Source: Liopterus haemorrhoidalis (lineage: Eukaryota; Arthropoda; Insecta; Coleoptera; Dytiscidae). Taken from it: 64,000 bases of DNA. Location: positions 48,374,509 through 48,438,508 of the forward strand of contig OZ020618.1 of NCBI GenBank assembly GCA_963971575.1. Reading direction: 5' to 3'. Each line of letters begins with the position of its first letter. Position 1 is the stretch's first letter. The notes under the pieces were generated by a model. The model saw only the letters and a program-made list of their open reading frames with translations, did not search any database and was not told the DNA's origin. Below are positions 32,129 to 42,174 of this stretch, piece after piece. A program made the position numbers and the translations under genes.

Positions 32129-33136
32129 CAGGGTTTTATAGGTATGACCAAAAAACCTTTATACCGTCATTTTGTCGTCTGTCTGTCTGTCTGTTCGGTA
32201 AAAATTGTAGCCAAATGGCTAAACCTAGAGAGTTGAAATTTGGCATGCTGTATAAGCGAAAAATATGAAAAATATGAAAACATCTAAAAAAGCATATCCC
32301 CCTAAAAATAAAAACAAATATTTTCTCATAGAAAAAAAAAAATATTTTTTTAAAATTCTGAGTATGGTATCAAATGATAGCCCTTAGTACGTGGATTAAC
32401 GAATTAAATTTTGTATTTGCAAAAAAATTATTTAGATGCGATTTTTGCCAAAACTGTGCAAAAAATTTTTGTCCCACACACTGTAGCCCAGATGGTTTAA
32501 ACTTAAAATCTGAAAAAATTCTAAGTAATATACATTGTTGTGAACCGGAATAGTACAACAGGAATTTTTGATCAGATTATGTTTTCGGAAAATAACGCAT
32601 TTTTTGTGTTTTGTGCTTGACCATGTAAAATATTTAATAACTTGTTTATAACACAGTAAACCAGCATGCTTTGATAGTGTAATGGTTAGCATTCTCGCAT
32701 TCTAATTTGCAAACTAGGGTTCGCTCCGGTCTCGAGGCAATTTTATTTTTTGTTTTTTTTGCATTTTTATTTTGTTTAAATTATTTTTTCAAAATTCTTA
32801 TTATATTTGGGCAAATGTTGCATTTAATTTTTAAAAGCGTAAATTTAATAACCAGTGGAGATTGTTGAAATTGAATACACGAAATTAGAGGGTCGCAGTT
32901 ATGACTTAAAACAACCAATGGAAGCCATAGGCGCAATTTGCAAAATCTTAATGAACCTTGCTATATAAAAAAAATACTGCACATATTTAGAAACCTAAAT
33001 AATGGTATTATGCATTCGAATTAAAATTAACACAAAAAAATTTAACATAAAATTTGTTTTGGCATCCCAAATAATCATCATTCACTTACTAAATACCTGC
33101 GAAACCTTGAAATGTGTGAAAACTCACACTTCAAAT
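32129..33136 (+). repeat. Family A interspersed repeat, copy 5
   Basis: Starts CAGGGTTTTATAGGTATGAC and carries a (GTCT)4 tract, GGCTAAACCTAGAGAGTTG, ATATCCCCCTAAAAATA, ATGGTATCAAATGATAGCCC, GGAATTTTTGATCAGATTA, the tRNA-like module (32664-32740), AAAAGCGTAAATTTAATAAC and CCAATGGAAGCCATAG. It ends with ATACCTGCGAAACCTTGAAA. Same order as copies 1, 2 and 6. No coding capacity. Confidence 0.9.
32664..32740 (+). other. tRNA-like module inside family A copy 5
   Basis: Box A-like GATAGTGTAATGGTTAGCAT and, 35 bp later, box B-like TAGGGTTCGCTCC. TTCTCGC after box A equals the start of the anticodon stem of Gly-type tRNAs as I know them, but the 3' side of that stem no longer pairs. It clearly shares origin with the module at 11975-12043. 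Confidence 0.55.
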
Positions 33137-33325
33137 CAATTTTTATTTTTGAATAAACTATTTAATATGGGATTTTCGAGAATAAATTTTGGTCCACCAC
33201 CCTATTTCCTAGCGAAGTTCTAAACATTTGAAGACATTTTCAATAATTTATATTGATGGGAATCGGTATAGATCAACAGGAATTTTTGATCGGATTAGAT
33301 TCGAAAAATATGGCTTTATTTTTAT
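33137..33325 (+). repeat. Family B fragment
   Basis: TGGTCCACCACCCTATTTCC, CAACAGGAATTTTTGATCGG and flanking phrases match the block at 3345-3460. It directly follows copy 5, so either a nested or tandem arrangement is possible. Confidence 0.65.
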
Positions 33326-33920
33326 ATTTTTACTAACTAATAATAAAAGCGTGTGGACGCAGTTACAATGTTACGCTGTTAAGTTTCGTTAAAATTGTAT
33401 AATTGTCATTCAAACGCTGTCATTATTAGGGTAAATACGTTAAATGTAAAGATATTTACTCTTGACCTGAATCGTACCCGTTCAGAATTACTAGCAATTT
33501 AATTACTTGTTGTCTATTGTCCGGAGTTAAATCCATGCCAAATATCCGCTATCAACTGATGCGGACGTCCCAAAAAGCATCCGTTTGAATCCTACGACAC
33601 TACAAAAGCTTTTGTTTATGTCGAGTGTGAAATCCAAGTGGTCATTGTTTGTCCTAAAAGCTGTCAGCAGCTCATCAACTAACTCACAACCCTATGTCAC
33701 ATGATTTGATTTAGTGATATGTAGACTTGGATGTGATGGAAGCTTTATTCAAAATTGCACCACTCCCCAGAGTATATTAAAGTCATATTTATTTTGTGTA
33801 CGGTGAGTTATCCTGACGCTTCAGTGATAAAACAATACAGAGCTCTTTTATGATTTATAGTTTTATGTATACTGGGTGTTCATTTTTATTTGTCGACCAT
33901 TGCAATTTCGAGGAATATAA
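33326..33920. other. Unassigned
   Basis: No recognisable gene or repeat in about 600 bp. Confidence 0.4.
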
Positions 33921-34985
33921 TACGAGGGTTGTCTCAAAAGTAGTTTACACTATTTTTTTTAATCCGTGTAGTTGGCGGGAAAAGACTAGGAGTCTCAGAG
34001 AATTTGTATCTAGGTGTAGTGGCAGCACTGTAAAATTTCTATGCGCGTGCGCCGATCGATCCGGCAGTCAGGCTCCAGCCACTATGAGGACTCCACTTGT
34101 TTCTACCGCCGACTGCGAAGTTCGTGGTGTTATTCGTTTTTTGACGGCAAAAAATAACACTGCTACTGAATTTCATTGCGAGTTGTGTAGCGTTTATGGT
34201 GAAGACGTTATGTCAAGGACAATGGTTTCTCGTTGGCACTAATCATTCATTGAAAAGAGAACAACATTACACGATGAACAACGAAGCGGTCGCCCCTCCA
34301 TTTTCCGCACCTTGACTGTTGTCGAAGATTTTCAAAGGGTCATTCACACCGCCTAACGCTTGATGAAATCATCTCCGAATGTCGAAATAAGCCGTGCATC
34401 ACTTTATAGGATCATTTCTGACGATCTGTGCTTATCGAAAGAGTGTGCAAGGTGGATTCCACGCCTGCTTACAGAACAGCACAAAGAGCAGATAGTTGAC
34501 GCTGCATTGCAATTTCAGCAATTTTTCGACGAGGGAGATGATTTATTCGACCGAATAGTGACCGGAGACGAGACGTGGATCCATCACTGGACGCCCGAAT
34601 CCAAAAGATAGAGTGTGTGGAAATTAAAGGACGAGCCAACACCAAGCGAAAGTTGTGGCATCCGCGAAAAAAGTCAAGGGAACGGTCTTTTGGGATTCCA
34701 AGGGGGTTTTGTTCGATTACCTGCCCCGTGGGACCACGATCACAGCTGCACGCTATTGTGAGTTGTTGCGACAACTCAGAAAGGCGGACCAAAACAAAAG
34801 GAGGAGAAAGTTGACAAAAACAGTTTTTTTGTTCCACGACAACACTCGCCCACACGCTGCTCGTTAGACTCAAAACCTGCTTGAGAAGTTTCGATGGGAT
34901 ATTTTCAGACATTCGCCTTACTCCCCTGACCTTGCACCAAGTGACTTCCACCTGTTTCCGCAGATGAAGCAACATCTTGGGTAAA
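33921..34985 (+). pseudogene. Mariner transposon, 3'-truncated, broken transposase
   Basis: The left terminus TACGAGGGTTGTCTCAAAAG starts at 33921. The product starts at 34084 (MRTPLVSTADCEVRG) and runs FLTAKNNTATEFHCELC and SRTMVSRWH (N-terminal helices), then RASLYRIISDDL. Next is VTGDETWIHHWTPESKR (first Asp intact, followed by an in-frame TAG). After a frameshift come VKGTVFWDSKGVLFDYLP, FLFHDNTRPHAAR (second Asp) and SPYSPDLAPSDFHLFPQM (third Asp). It stops at QHLG, about 80 codons short, with no right terminus. At least three stops and two shifts. Confidence 0.92.
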
Positions 34986-35130
34986 ATACTTGAAATACTA
35001 ATAATTTCGATTTTGTTATATTTCAATGTGGATCCTTATTTTTAGACTGAGGATGATTGGATTACCAATCGAAACGTCTCGATAAAAATTGTTTTAATAA
35101 ATATTTGACGAGTATGACATAATAATTTTA
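34986..35130 (+). mobile_element. Retroelement 3' end with hammerhead-like motif
   Basis: CTGAGGATGATTGGATTACC is followed directly by AATCGAAACGTCTCG. The elements CUGAxGA, a 6-bp stem (GATTGG/CCAATC) with an ATTA loop, GAAAC and GTC occur in the order of a minimal hammerhead ribozyme core, with one extra T before the stem. Such motifs are known at the ends of Penelope-like elements and in related tails. The sequence directly abuts the truncated mariner. Activity is not implied. Confidence 0.45.
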
Positions 35131-35140
35131 TTTAATATAT

Positions 35141-35240
35141 ATATATATATACTCATTACAGCTTTGGGTTCATTATTGCATTATATATTATTATTTTAAA
35201 ATAAAACATGCATTTGAAACTATAAATTACAATTTTAAAA
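35141..35240. repeat. Direct repeat, left copy (about 100 bp)
   Basis: After an (AT)n run, ACTCATTACAGCTTTGGGTT through to ACAATTTTAAAA is identical, as far as I can see, to 36005-36104, at a constant offset of 864 bp with no indel. Confidence 0.92.
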
Positions 35241-35248
35241 TGGAAGGG

Positions 35249-35335
35249 CTTCGTAGGTATAAGCAAGAAACTCTGGACACTCCTGTACCCTTTGATCGAC
35301 TTGGACCAAATTTTTTTTAGAATCCAGCGGAAATA
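35249..35335 (+). repeat. Solitary diverged unit of the 121-bp satellite
   Basis: CTTCGTAGGTATAAGCAAGA, AACTCTGGACACTCCTGTAC and CCTTTGATCGACTTGGACC follow the unit found at 7961-8657 in order. Only about two thirds of a unit is present. Confidence 0.8.
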
Positions 35336-35609
35336 ATGGTATATATATATATATATATTTTTTAATTATTGTTGATTTTTTATTATTATTATTTTAAATT
35401 ATAGAGTGTCTAAATAGTTCTGAAAATACAATGAGAAGACAAGAATTTCTTTTAAATAATTGTTTGAACAATTGTATTAACACCAAATATCTTCGTTTAT
35501 CACCGAACTATGGATTTTCTTCCTTTCTTACTTATTTTATAAGCCAGGGAAGTGCAAGTGCACTTGCAAGTCTCTCGCGGTGCCCATTTGTTAATTTTAT
35601 TTATAAAGA
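35336..35609. other. Unassigned with (AT)n tract
   Basis: (AT)n at 35340-35360, then AT-rich sequence. TGCAAGTGCACTTGCA at about 35550 is a perfect 16-bp palindrome. Confidence 0.4.
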
Positions 35610-35900
35610 CTGAACAACAGTAGCGATAGGACTGAGCCTTGTAGTGATCCCTTGTTAAGCTTCTGTTGACTACTCATTTCATTGCCCGGTACGACACAGG
35701 ATATTCTATTATGAGCATACTATAAATAAGACGGATGGTGGTAATACACGGTATTACTGAGAGAAATTTATATGTTATGCACCACCTAGGTGATAGGAAC
35801 CTCATCACTGATCTATTTATTAACATTAAAGGCCCACTACTGCCAGGAGTGGACTTTGACCTAGAGAGACTAGCTAACTGTCTAGGGTTCCTGAATTTGT
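35610..35900 (-). pseudogene. LINE RT fragment
   Basis: Minus strand: VVPGNEMSSQQKLNKGSLQG and SVLSLLLFSLYKIN, a decayed form of the 'v.qGVPQGSvLSPlLFslYin' palm motif. Upstream, shifted frames show no further certain block. About 50 codons can be recognised. Confidence 0.65.
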
Positions 35901-36004
35901 ATTGTCCGTAAAACGCTTTTTATGAAACTTTAATATATGTTTATGTAAAATAACACAAATTGGCAATTATATTACTGACGGATTTAAAAATGACTTCAAA
36001 ATTG

Positions 36005-36104
36005 CTATATATATACTCATTACAGCTTTGGGTTCATTATTGCATTATATATTATTATTTTAAAATAAAACATGCATTTGAAACTATAAATTACAATTTT
36101 AAAA
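36005..36104. repeat. Direct repeat, right copy
   Basis: Counterpart of 35141-35240. The sequence following it (CAGAAGTTAAAAGCC) differs from that following the left copy, so the repeat is about 100 bp long. Confidence 0.92.
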
Positions 36105-36339
36105 CAGAAGTTAAAAGCCTGTAAAATGTTGTAAAAAATTACACAGCACCAAAATATATTCGGTTCAGTTGTTTGAATTATACGATTTTATTTGTAAAAT
36201 GTAAAATATTTACGCCCCAAATACAACTGTTTTAATTTTGGAAAGGTCAAAGGGTTGTTGCAATTGATAAAACCACTAGCGTAGAAATAGAGGTAATACG
36301 TTTAATATAAAGAACATAGAACTATACAGGCACTAGAAA

Positions 36340-36575
36340 TATCAAAGCTTTGAAAACAAGAATGGTGTAGAGCTTTCGGGTACTCCTTCAAGGATGCATA
36401 TTAAGTCCTTTACTCTATTCGTTGGTAATGGATACGCTTTAAAAAAATAAAACAAAGAAGGAAATCAGTAATTATCACGTTGGTAATGGGAAAAATAATA
36501 GTTTAGATAAAATAATAATAGAAAATTTCAGAACTTTGCTACGCTGGTGATTTTAATAGCAGTTTTAAGTAACAA
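36340..36575 (+). pseudogene. LINE RT fragment
   Basis: Frames give GCILSPLLYSLVMDTL and, about 45 residues later, LCYAGDFNS, in which the first Asp of the YADD box has become Gly. Several shifts; about 75 codons recognisable. Confidence 0.65.
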
Positions 36576-37427
36576 TAAATTTGGAGGCTATATCTGTTTT
36601 TTTTTTTCAGTTTCATATTTGATTTCCACACGTTTCAGATGATTGAAAAAAATAATTTTTTGTCTGTCTGTCTGCCTGTTTAACCTGTTTATCATTTGTT
36701 ATGATGACAGAGTAGAACCAGAATCAAACATGGGCTATATGGTATCTCAAAATTTTCTTTCTAAGGGCGTGTTTTGAGGTTAAAACAGTTTACTAAAAAA
36801 CTAAATATCTCCCTTATTATCGACTTATATTATTGAGCAAAATCGTATTTAACAAAAATTGTTTATAATGAGACAACAAATCTTGTTTCTTCTATGCATT
36901 TTTTCAATTAAATAAATACTTTAGGAATCACGGGGCAACACTCTAAAACTACCCGAGTGGCATACAACGGTCTTACAGTGTCCAAATTTTAAGCAAAATA
37001 TGGAAACAGCCGTACACAGCTATAGCTGAAGCTTACAACGGTCAAGCACCATCCGTTTGGCGAAAAAACTCTTAATTTAATATAATTTCATTATAAACAT
37101 TCAAACAGTGACTGTTGTACGACTTCGCTTCAAATATTAGATATTTTTACTCGGGTAATCTTCTGCAATATCTCCTTAGGCCGCAAACTTACAGAAAGCT
37201 GGTAAATCAGCGCTGACAATCGGTACCGAAAACAAGCATACTGGGTTACTGGTTGAGCACACACTAAACGCTGATATTGCATGTGACACTGACAGATGAA
37301 TTAACCTATATATTGAAGTTTTTATTTATTTTTTCTTATTTATCGTACATTTTTTAATTATATTAGACTAGTTTTGAAAGTATATAGCTACTCTTTCGTA
37401 TATTGGCTCAATTATATGTTAAAATAA

Positions 37428-37670
37428 GTGAAAATGGCGAGTTCTAATTCATCTTTGAATGAGTTGTTTCTAGAGGAATCACTATATTTAAAAATGGAAC
37501 CAAAAAGAAAAAGTATACATGCAATAAACCAAGAGAGACGTAAATATGGGGAATACCACCACCTTTTTTCTCAATTAAAAGAGGATGATGCAAGATTTTT
37601 TAAATATTCTTTTGTTTCGTCGCTGACAACAAGCTGCTTAAACTGCTTAAACGTTTCGGTAAGCGGGTAG
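37428..37670 (+). pseudogene. PIF/Harbinger transposase, N-terminal fragment
   Basis: Opens KMASSNSSLNELFLEE (start codon chosen at 37428 or 37434) and then reads KRKSIHAINQERRKYGEY, HHLFSQLKEDDARFFKYSF. In HARBI1-like transposases the N-terminus has a basic W(V/I)HP...R...GEyhhLv.eLr.d...F..YfRMs block; here the pattern is kept up to FFKY and then lost. The ~300 residues of the DDE domain are missing, so it cannot be active. Confidence 0.75.
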
Positions 37671-37721
37671 CCGACACCGACCGGCGCCGACCAGTACACA
37701 GCGTGTGCGGTTATATTTGAA

Positions 37722-38778
37722 AAAATTTATGTGAAGTGTGAATCTTCACACATTTCTGGGTTTTGCAGGTATTTAGTAACTGAATGATGATTATTTGGGA
37801 TGCCAAAACAAATTTTATGTCAAAATATTTTTTTATGAATTTTAATTCGAATACCTAATACCATTATTTAAGTTTCTAAATATGTACAGTATTTTATTTA
37901 TACAGCAAGGTTCAGTAAGATTTTTAAAATTGCGCCTATGGCTTCCATTGGTTGCTTATATCATAAGTCCCGCCCTCTGATTTCGTCAAACAGAATTAAA
38001 TTATAATTTCAACACTTCCCACTGGTTATTAAATTTACGCTTTTAAAAAATAAATGCAACATTTACCAAAATATAACTAGAATTTTGACAAAATAATTTA
38101 AACAAAATAGAAATGCAAAAAAAAAACAGAAAAAAATAAAATCAACAGGATTCGAACTCTGCAACGTTCGCACTGCAATTTACAAAGTGCGTTACGAAAC
38201 CATCTGAGCTACCAGAGTTTCTTATCTGAAGTGTTACATAGCGAATTAAATATTTAACATATTTTAGTTAAAAACACAAAAAATGCGTTATTTTCCGAAA
38301 ACATAATCTGATCAAAAATTCCTGTTGTACTATTCCGGTTCTCACCAATGTACATTACTTGCAATTTTTTCAGATTTTTAGTTTAAACCATCTGGGCTAC
38401 AGGGTGTGGGATAAAAATTTTTTTGCACAATTTTGGCAAAAATCGCTTCAAAATAAATTATTTTGCAAAAATAAAATTTTGATCGTTAATCCACGTACTA
38501 AGGGCTTTCATTTGATACCCTACTCAGAATTTTAAAAAAATATTTATTTTTTTGATGAGCACATTTTTGTTTATATTTTTAGGGGGATATGTTTTTTAGA
38601 TGTTTTAGTATTTTTCCTATGTGTGGGTCAAGGAGTTGTATAAGCATGCCAAATTTCAACTCTCTAGGTTTAGCCGTTTGGCTACAATTTTTACCGAACA
38701 GACAGACAGACAGACAGACGACAAAATGACGGTATAAGGGTTTTTTGGTCATACCTACAAAACCCTAAAAATGGACAG
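37722..38778 (-). repeat. Family A interspersed repeat, copy 6 (inside PIF/Harbinger)
   Basis: Starts ATTTATGTGAAGTGTGAATC and GGGTTTTGCAGGTATTTAG. It contains CCTATGGCTTCCATTGG, the tRNA-like module (38142-38217), TAATCTGATCAAAAATTCC, GGGCTTTCATTTGATACCC, a (GACA)n tract at 38700-38721, and ends CATACCTACAAAACCCTAAA. This is the best-preserved copy of the window and shows both ends. Confidence 0.92.
38142..38217 (-). other. tRNA-like module inside family A copy 6
   Basis: On the minus strand: GGTAGCTCAGATGG (a near-perfect box A) and AGAGTTCGAATCC (a near-perfect box B), 50 bp apart. Between them CGCACT and AGTGCG form a perfect 6-bp stem. The TTTGTAA inside its loop would read as a Thr(TGT) anticodon loop, although the standard 5-bp stem does not form. 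Boxes of this quality could still bind TFIIIC. Confidence 0.6.
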
Positions 38779-39380
38779 ATACTGCGGCAGATCAGCGCTT
38801 GTTGCCAGTGAAGCCGGTGCCGGGTTTCTGTATGTTCTCGGCCTTAGTATTAACTTAACAGCAAAAACGTATATGAGAAAAAATATTTATAATAAGAAAA
38901 CACATCTTTTCCGTTGTATGCATTTTTCAATTGAATGAATATTTGGGGAGTTGCGGGGGACACCTCCAAAACTAAATTTTATTACAACAAAAATGCATGT
39001 GAGCAAATTTGCTTAGAACAAAGAAACATTTCTTTTATGTTCAGTAAGATGAATATTGGGGAGGGACATGAAGAGCTTTACGTGTACACTTGAAATGTGC
39101 CACTTGTTATTCCCTTAACAGCAAAAATACTCATAAGTGGTTTAGATTATTTTCTGTTTTTAATAAAGAAGATAAGTAGCTTTAAGATTTGGGGGGCTGT
39201 GTGTTCCTATATACTTGAAATATTTCACTTATTATTTACTTAAGCAAAATAGATATTAGAAAATTTGTTTAGTATGAAGAAACTATTCTTTTCTGTTCAA
39301 TGTAGTAATATTTGGGGCGTTATAGACAGCTCCTAAAATATCTCAGTTATCAACAAAAATGTATTTGACGAAAACCGTAC

Positions 39381-40051
39381 GAATTTCGGGGATACATCAG
39401 CTAGTACAGAATAAATTCCTTTTTAAAACATTGCTTTTTCCTCTCAACTTTGGAGAAAAATAATTCAATTTTATAGCGCAAGAAGTAAATGATTCTTTTA
39501 TTTGGAGTTTTATAAAAGTTAGCATAAATGTTGCGGAAAACAAAACAAGCTGTATATTTTTTAGAAGACATATAAATCCATCTCCTTTCTACGGCATAAT
39601 AAACAACTTTAGCCCATAAAACCTCGGATTGTTTTTGTAATAAATCTTCATTTTAACATACGCATGTCTTCAGCATTTGTTACCATAACAGTGGTGTACG
39701 TGTAAACAATTAGAAAGGGCACTAATGAATTTTGTAAATGTGGAATGAAAGGAAAAGAATGTCTTATAAATGTTTTAATATTCGGAATTTATTTTGTGAA
39801 GTTAATACATCAGAGTGAGTGTGTAGGTAGGAATTTTTACATGATTTTTTCATTGGCTTTCCCCCGAATATAAATTTCATGTAGGAAGTTGCTAAATATA
39901 TTTTCCCACATAAAATCTTTAATACTGACGCTTGCTGTACACACGTATTTGCGGACCGAATAGATAAAGTGAAATTTATTTTTACAGAGCAATTTTGAAG
40001 TAATTTTTAAATCCGTCTAATATAATTGCTAATTTATGTTATTTTACATAT
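39381..40051. other. AT-rich unassigned
   Basis: No gene, TIR or SINE box recognised. Confidence 0.4.
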
Positions 40052-41000
40052 ACGAGGTGTGTAAATTAAATAACCGGACTGATTTTTAAATTTTTTTTTG
40101 TTCGAATAGAATTACAATTCAATATTGTCCCCCTCAAAATAAATTCCTTGGGCCACACAGTGCGGGGCGCTAAAAGCCACACAGCGCTGGGCGCTAAAAG
40201 CCACACAGCGCTGGAGACGATTCTTCCAATCCTCATAGCAGTGCTGAAACTCGGATACTGGATAGCTTTCAGCTGGTCGGTTACGGATGTTTGAATGTTT
40301 TCGAGTATCCCAAAATGACGTCCCTTGAGGTGATTTTTCAATCTTGGGAAGAAGAAAAAGTCACAAGGACTCAAGTCAGGCGAATAAGGAGACTGAGGAG
40401 CCACAGGAATGTTCTTACTGGCCAAAAACTCGTTTATTGAAGTTGCTGTGTGACAAGGTGCATTGCCGTGATGCAACACCTAGTTGTTCTTGATGTTTGG
40501 TCTCACACGCATGACACTTTTTCGAAGTTTTTTAAGAACCTCTTGGTTTATCATCGTAATTGGCATCATTTTCAAAGGCACCTTTGCCTCCTGATGTCCT
40601 TTTGGTCCTGTGAAAAGTTTTCGGAACCATTTTTGCGTAGATTTTTTTCATCCCCAATTAATTGGTCAAAATCTGATAAACGATAGTGTGAGTCAAATTC
40701 AACTCTTCCTCGATCATTCTGACTGTAAACCGACGATCTTAACGTACAAGATCCCGGATTTTGTGACATTTTCATCGGTTCTTGAAAATGAAGACCTACC
40801 GCTGCGCGATTCATCTTCAATCAACTCTCTTCTTTCTGAAAATGCCTTAAACCACAAAAAAAACCTGGGTCCTTGACAAAACACTGTCTCCGTAGGCCTG
40901 CTGAATTTTGCAACAGTTTACGTTGCACTGTGCCCAAGTCTGAAGCAAAACCTGATGAAAAACGAAATGAATGTCACTCATTTTTAAAACGCACTAGAAA
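40052..41000 (-). pseudogene. Mariner transposon with mutated catalytic site
   Basis: A terminus TATACGAGGTGTGTAAATTA is at 40050. On the minus strand the N-terminal part reads NCCKIQQAYGDSVLSRTQVF, FSERREELIEDESRSGRSS. The middle with the first Asp is not recognisable (deleted or scrambled). The 137-codon frame then begins LHHGNAPCHTATSINEF, where the second catalytic Asp (family HDNAPCHTA) is Gly. It continues SPYSPDLSPCDFFFFPRL (third Asp present) and NHLKGRHFG. Near the end an 8-residue unit AVWLLAPS is tandemly duplicated in frame (24-bp units at about 40155-40215). The same terminus occurs alone at 49573. Confidence 0.88.
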
Positions 41001-41357
41001 AAACTGTTTCACGAAAAAAATCGCTACGGACAACAAAATTACTCTAGCGAGTTCAAACTCGTACTGAAGGCGTATCACATGTTCTACTGTTTTTTTAGGA
41101 GGACACTGTCCCAGCGCCACCCTGTCTCAGCCGCCACTGGCATCAAAATCTAAGTGCACCCCTTTGCAAGTAATTTAGCCAACGCCCATGGCAAAACAGG
41201 TAAGTTCTCTATTTTTAGACCATTTATGATGTTACCAGCTTACTTTATTCTATCAAGTACAAACACATGTACGCTATTAGTAACAATTAGAGACGTCCTG
41301 GGAGAAGTGGGCGGTCAAACTCTCCCCCTTCACCCCTAGAGAACTATTATAATATTA
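41001..41357. other. Unassigned; hAT-like right end near 41139
   Basis: TCTCAGCCGCCACTGG at about 41125-41140 resembles the right end of the element whose left end is at 18354. Otherwise nothing was recognised. Confidence 0.35.
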
Positions 41358-41524
41358 CATACAAGTAGGGATGGGAACGATATATCGATATATCGAAAAT
41401 ATCGATACTTTAGAAAAATATATCGATATTTTTATATCGATATTTGAAATGCGATATATCGCGCAAAATATCGATATTCGCACAAAATATCGGTATTCTT
41501 GTTTCTTTTTTACATTTAAATATA

Positions 41525-42174
41525 TGCTGTTCACTTTTGTAGAAACAAACTATAGGCTATTCCAAACGTTTAGGCGGAACTAATTTTTGAAATCTAGTAA
41601 TTTTTATCAATTAATTTGGACTTTTGGTCATTTTGTTTAGGCTTTTAAAATCATGCTCACATTGCAAATTCTAGATTAAATTAATTGTCATTATAAAACG
41701 TCCTTTTCATTACATTTTAGTTTTTTGTCATTCTTAATAAAAATTTCCCATTTATTAATTTTTTTGTCTTCAAAATATGGAAAAATGTATTAAAATATTT
41801 GACATATGTCATTCGTTTCCATGGTTTCACTGTTAGAATTTTAATTTTTCACTTACCAAACCTGAAACATGAAATAACCCCAGCAAGGTCCCTTTTCGTG
41901 ACAGCCTAAAATAACGACATTTCCATTTAGTTCCGCCTAATCGTTTGGAATAGCCTGTAAGACGTAATTTTGATTTCAATAATTTGCACCTTTGAAATTG
42001 ACATGTTGGTATTAAAAAATTATAAAAAATGTCACTTTCTTAATACTGATCATAACCAATAAATCTAAAGTCGGTTTTACAGTGTAAGGAATATTTTTAA
42101 TTGATATTTAAAGACCGTAATACACTATAAAAGTAACCAAAAAATCTGGTTTGTCCTTACAAAAGTGAACAGCA
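41525..42174. mobile_element. TA-flanked MITE nested in the hAT element
   Basis: Ends TGCTGTTCACTTTTGTA and TACAAAAGTGAACAGCA are perfect inverted repeats, each bordered by TATA. It sits inside 41366-42473 and itself contains a second MITE. TA borders suggest the Tc1/mariner superfamily. Confidence 0.85.
41551..41959. mobile_element. Innermost MITE (405 bp) with TA TSD
   Basis: The element 41553-41957 has inverted ends TAGGCTATTCCAAACG and CGTTTGGAATAGCCTG that continue into TTAGGCGGAACT and its complement, with TA on both sides (41551-41552 and 41958-41959). The interior is AT-rich with no coding capacity. It is inserted within the left inverted arm region of the 41525-42174 MITE. Confidence 0.88.

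Larger units (their letters stand above)
37176..38846. mobile_element. PIF/Harbinger-type element with TTA TSD (hosting a family A copy)
   Basis: The left end GGCCGCAAACTTACAGAAA at 37179 and right end (complement) GGCCGAGAACATACAGAAA at 38843 are inverted repeats, and TTA flanks both sides (37176-37178 and 38844-38846). A 3-bp TTA/TAA duplication is characteristic of PIF/Harbinger, which agrees with the protein remnant inside (37428-37625). The length is 1665 bp, of which about 1050 bp is the inserted family A copy 6. Without that insertion it is an internally deleted, non-autonomous element. Confidence 0.82.
36780..39380. repeat. Degenerate tandem array (~115-120-bp module) interrupted by PIF/Harbinger
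   Basis: The module has the order 'ATTTCACTTATTATTTACTTAA, GCAAAAAT, AAGAAAC..TTTCT, TATGCATTTTTCAATT or TTCAATGTAGTAATATT, TTGGGG, CTCCTAAAATATC'. One unit lies at 36780-36970 and about four lie at 38860-39380 (units near 38870, 39000, 39110 and 39225). Between them sits the Harbinger element at 37179-38843. Similarity between units is low but the order is kept. Confidence 0.6.

Noticed and set aside
35141..36104. LTR retrotransposon bounded by the 100-bp direct repeats
   Set aside because: Repeats lack TG...CA ends, a primer-binding site or a polypurine tract, and the interior has unrelated scraps.
11975..38217. Functional tRNA genes
   Set aside because: The four tRNA-like modules have decayed acceptor and T stems and sit inside dispersed repeats.
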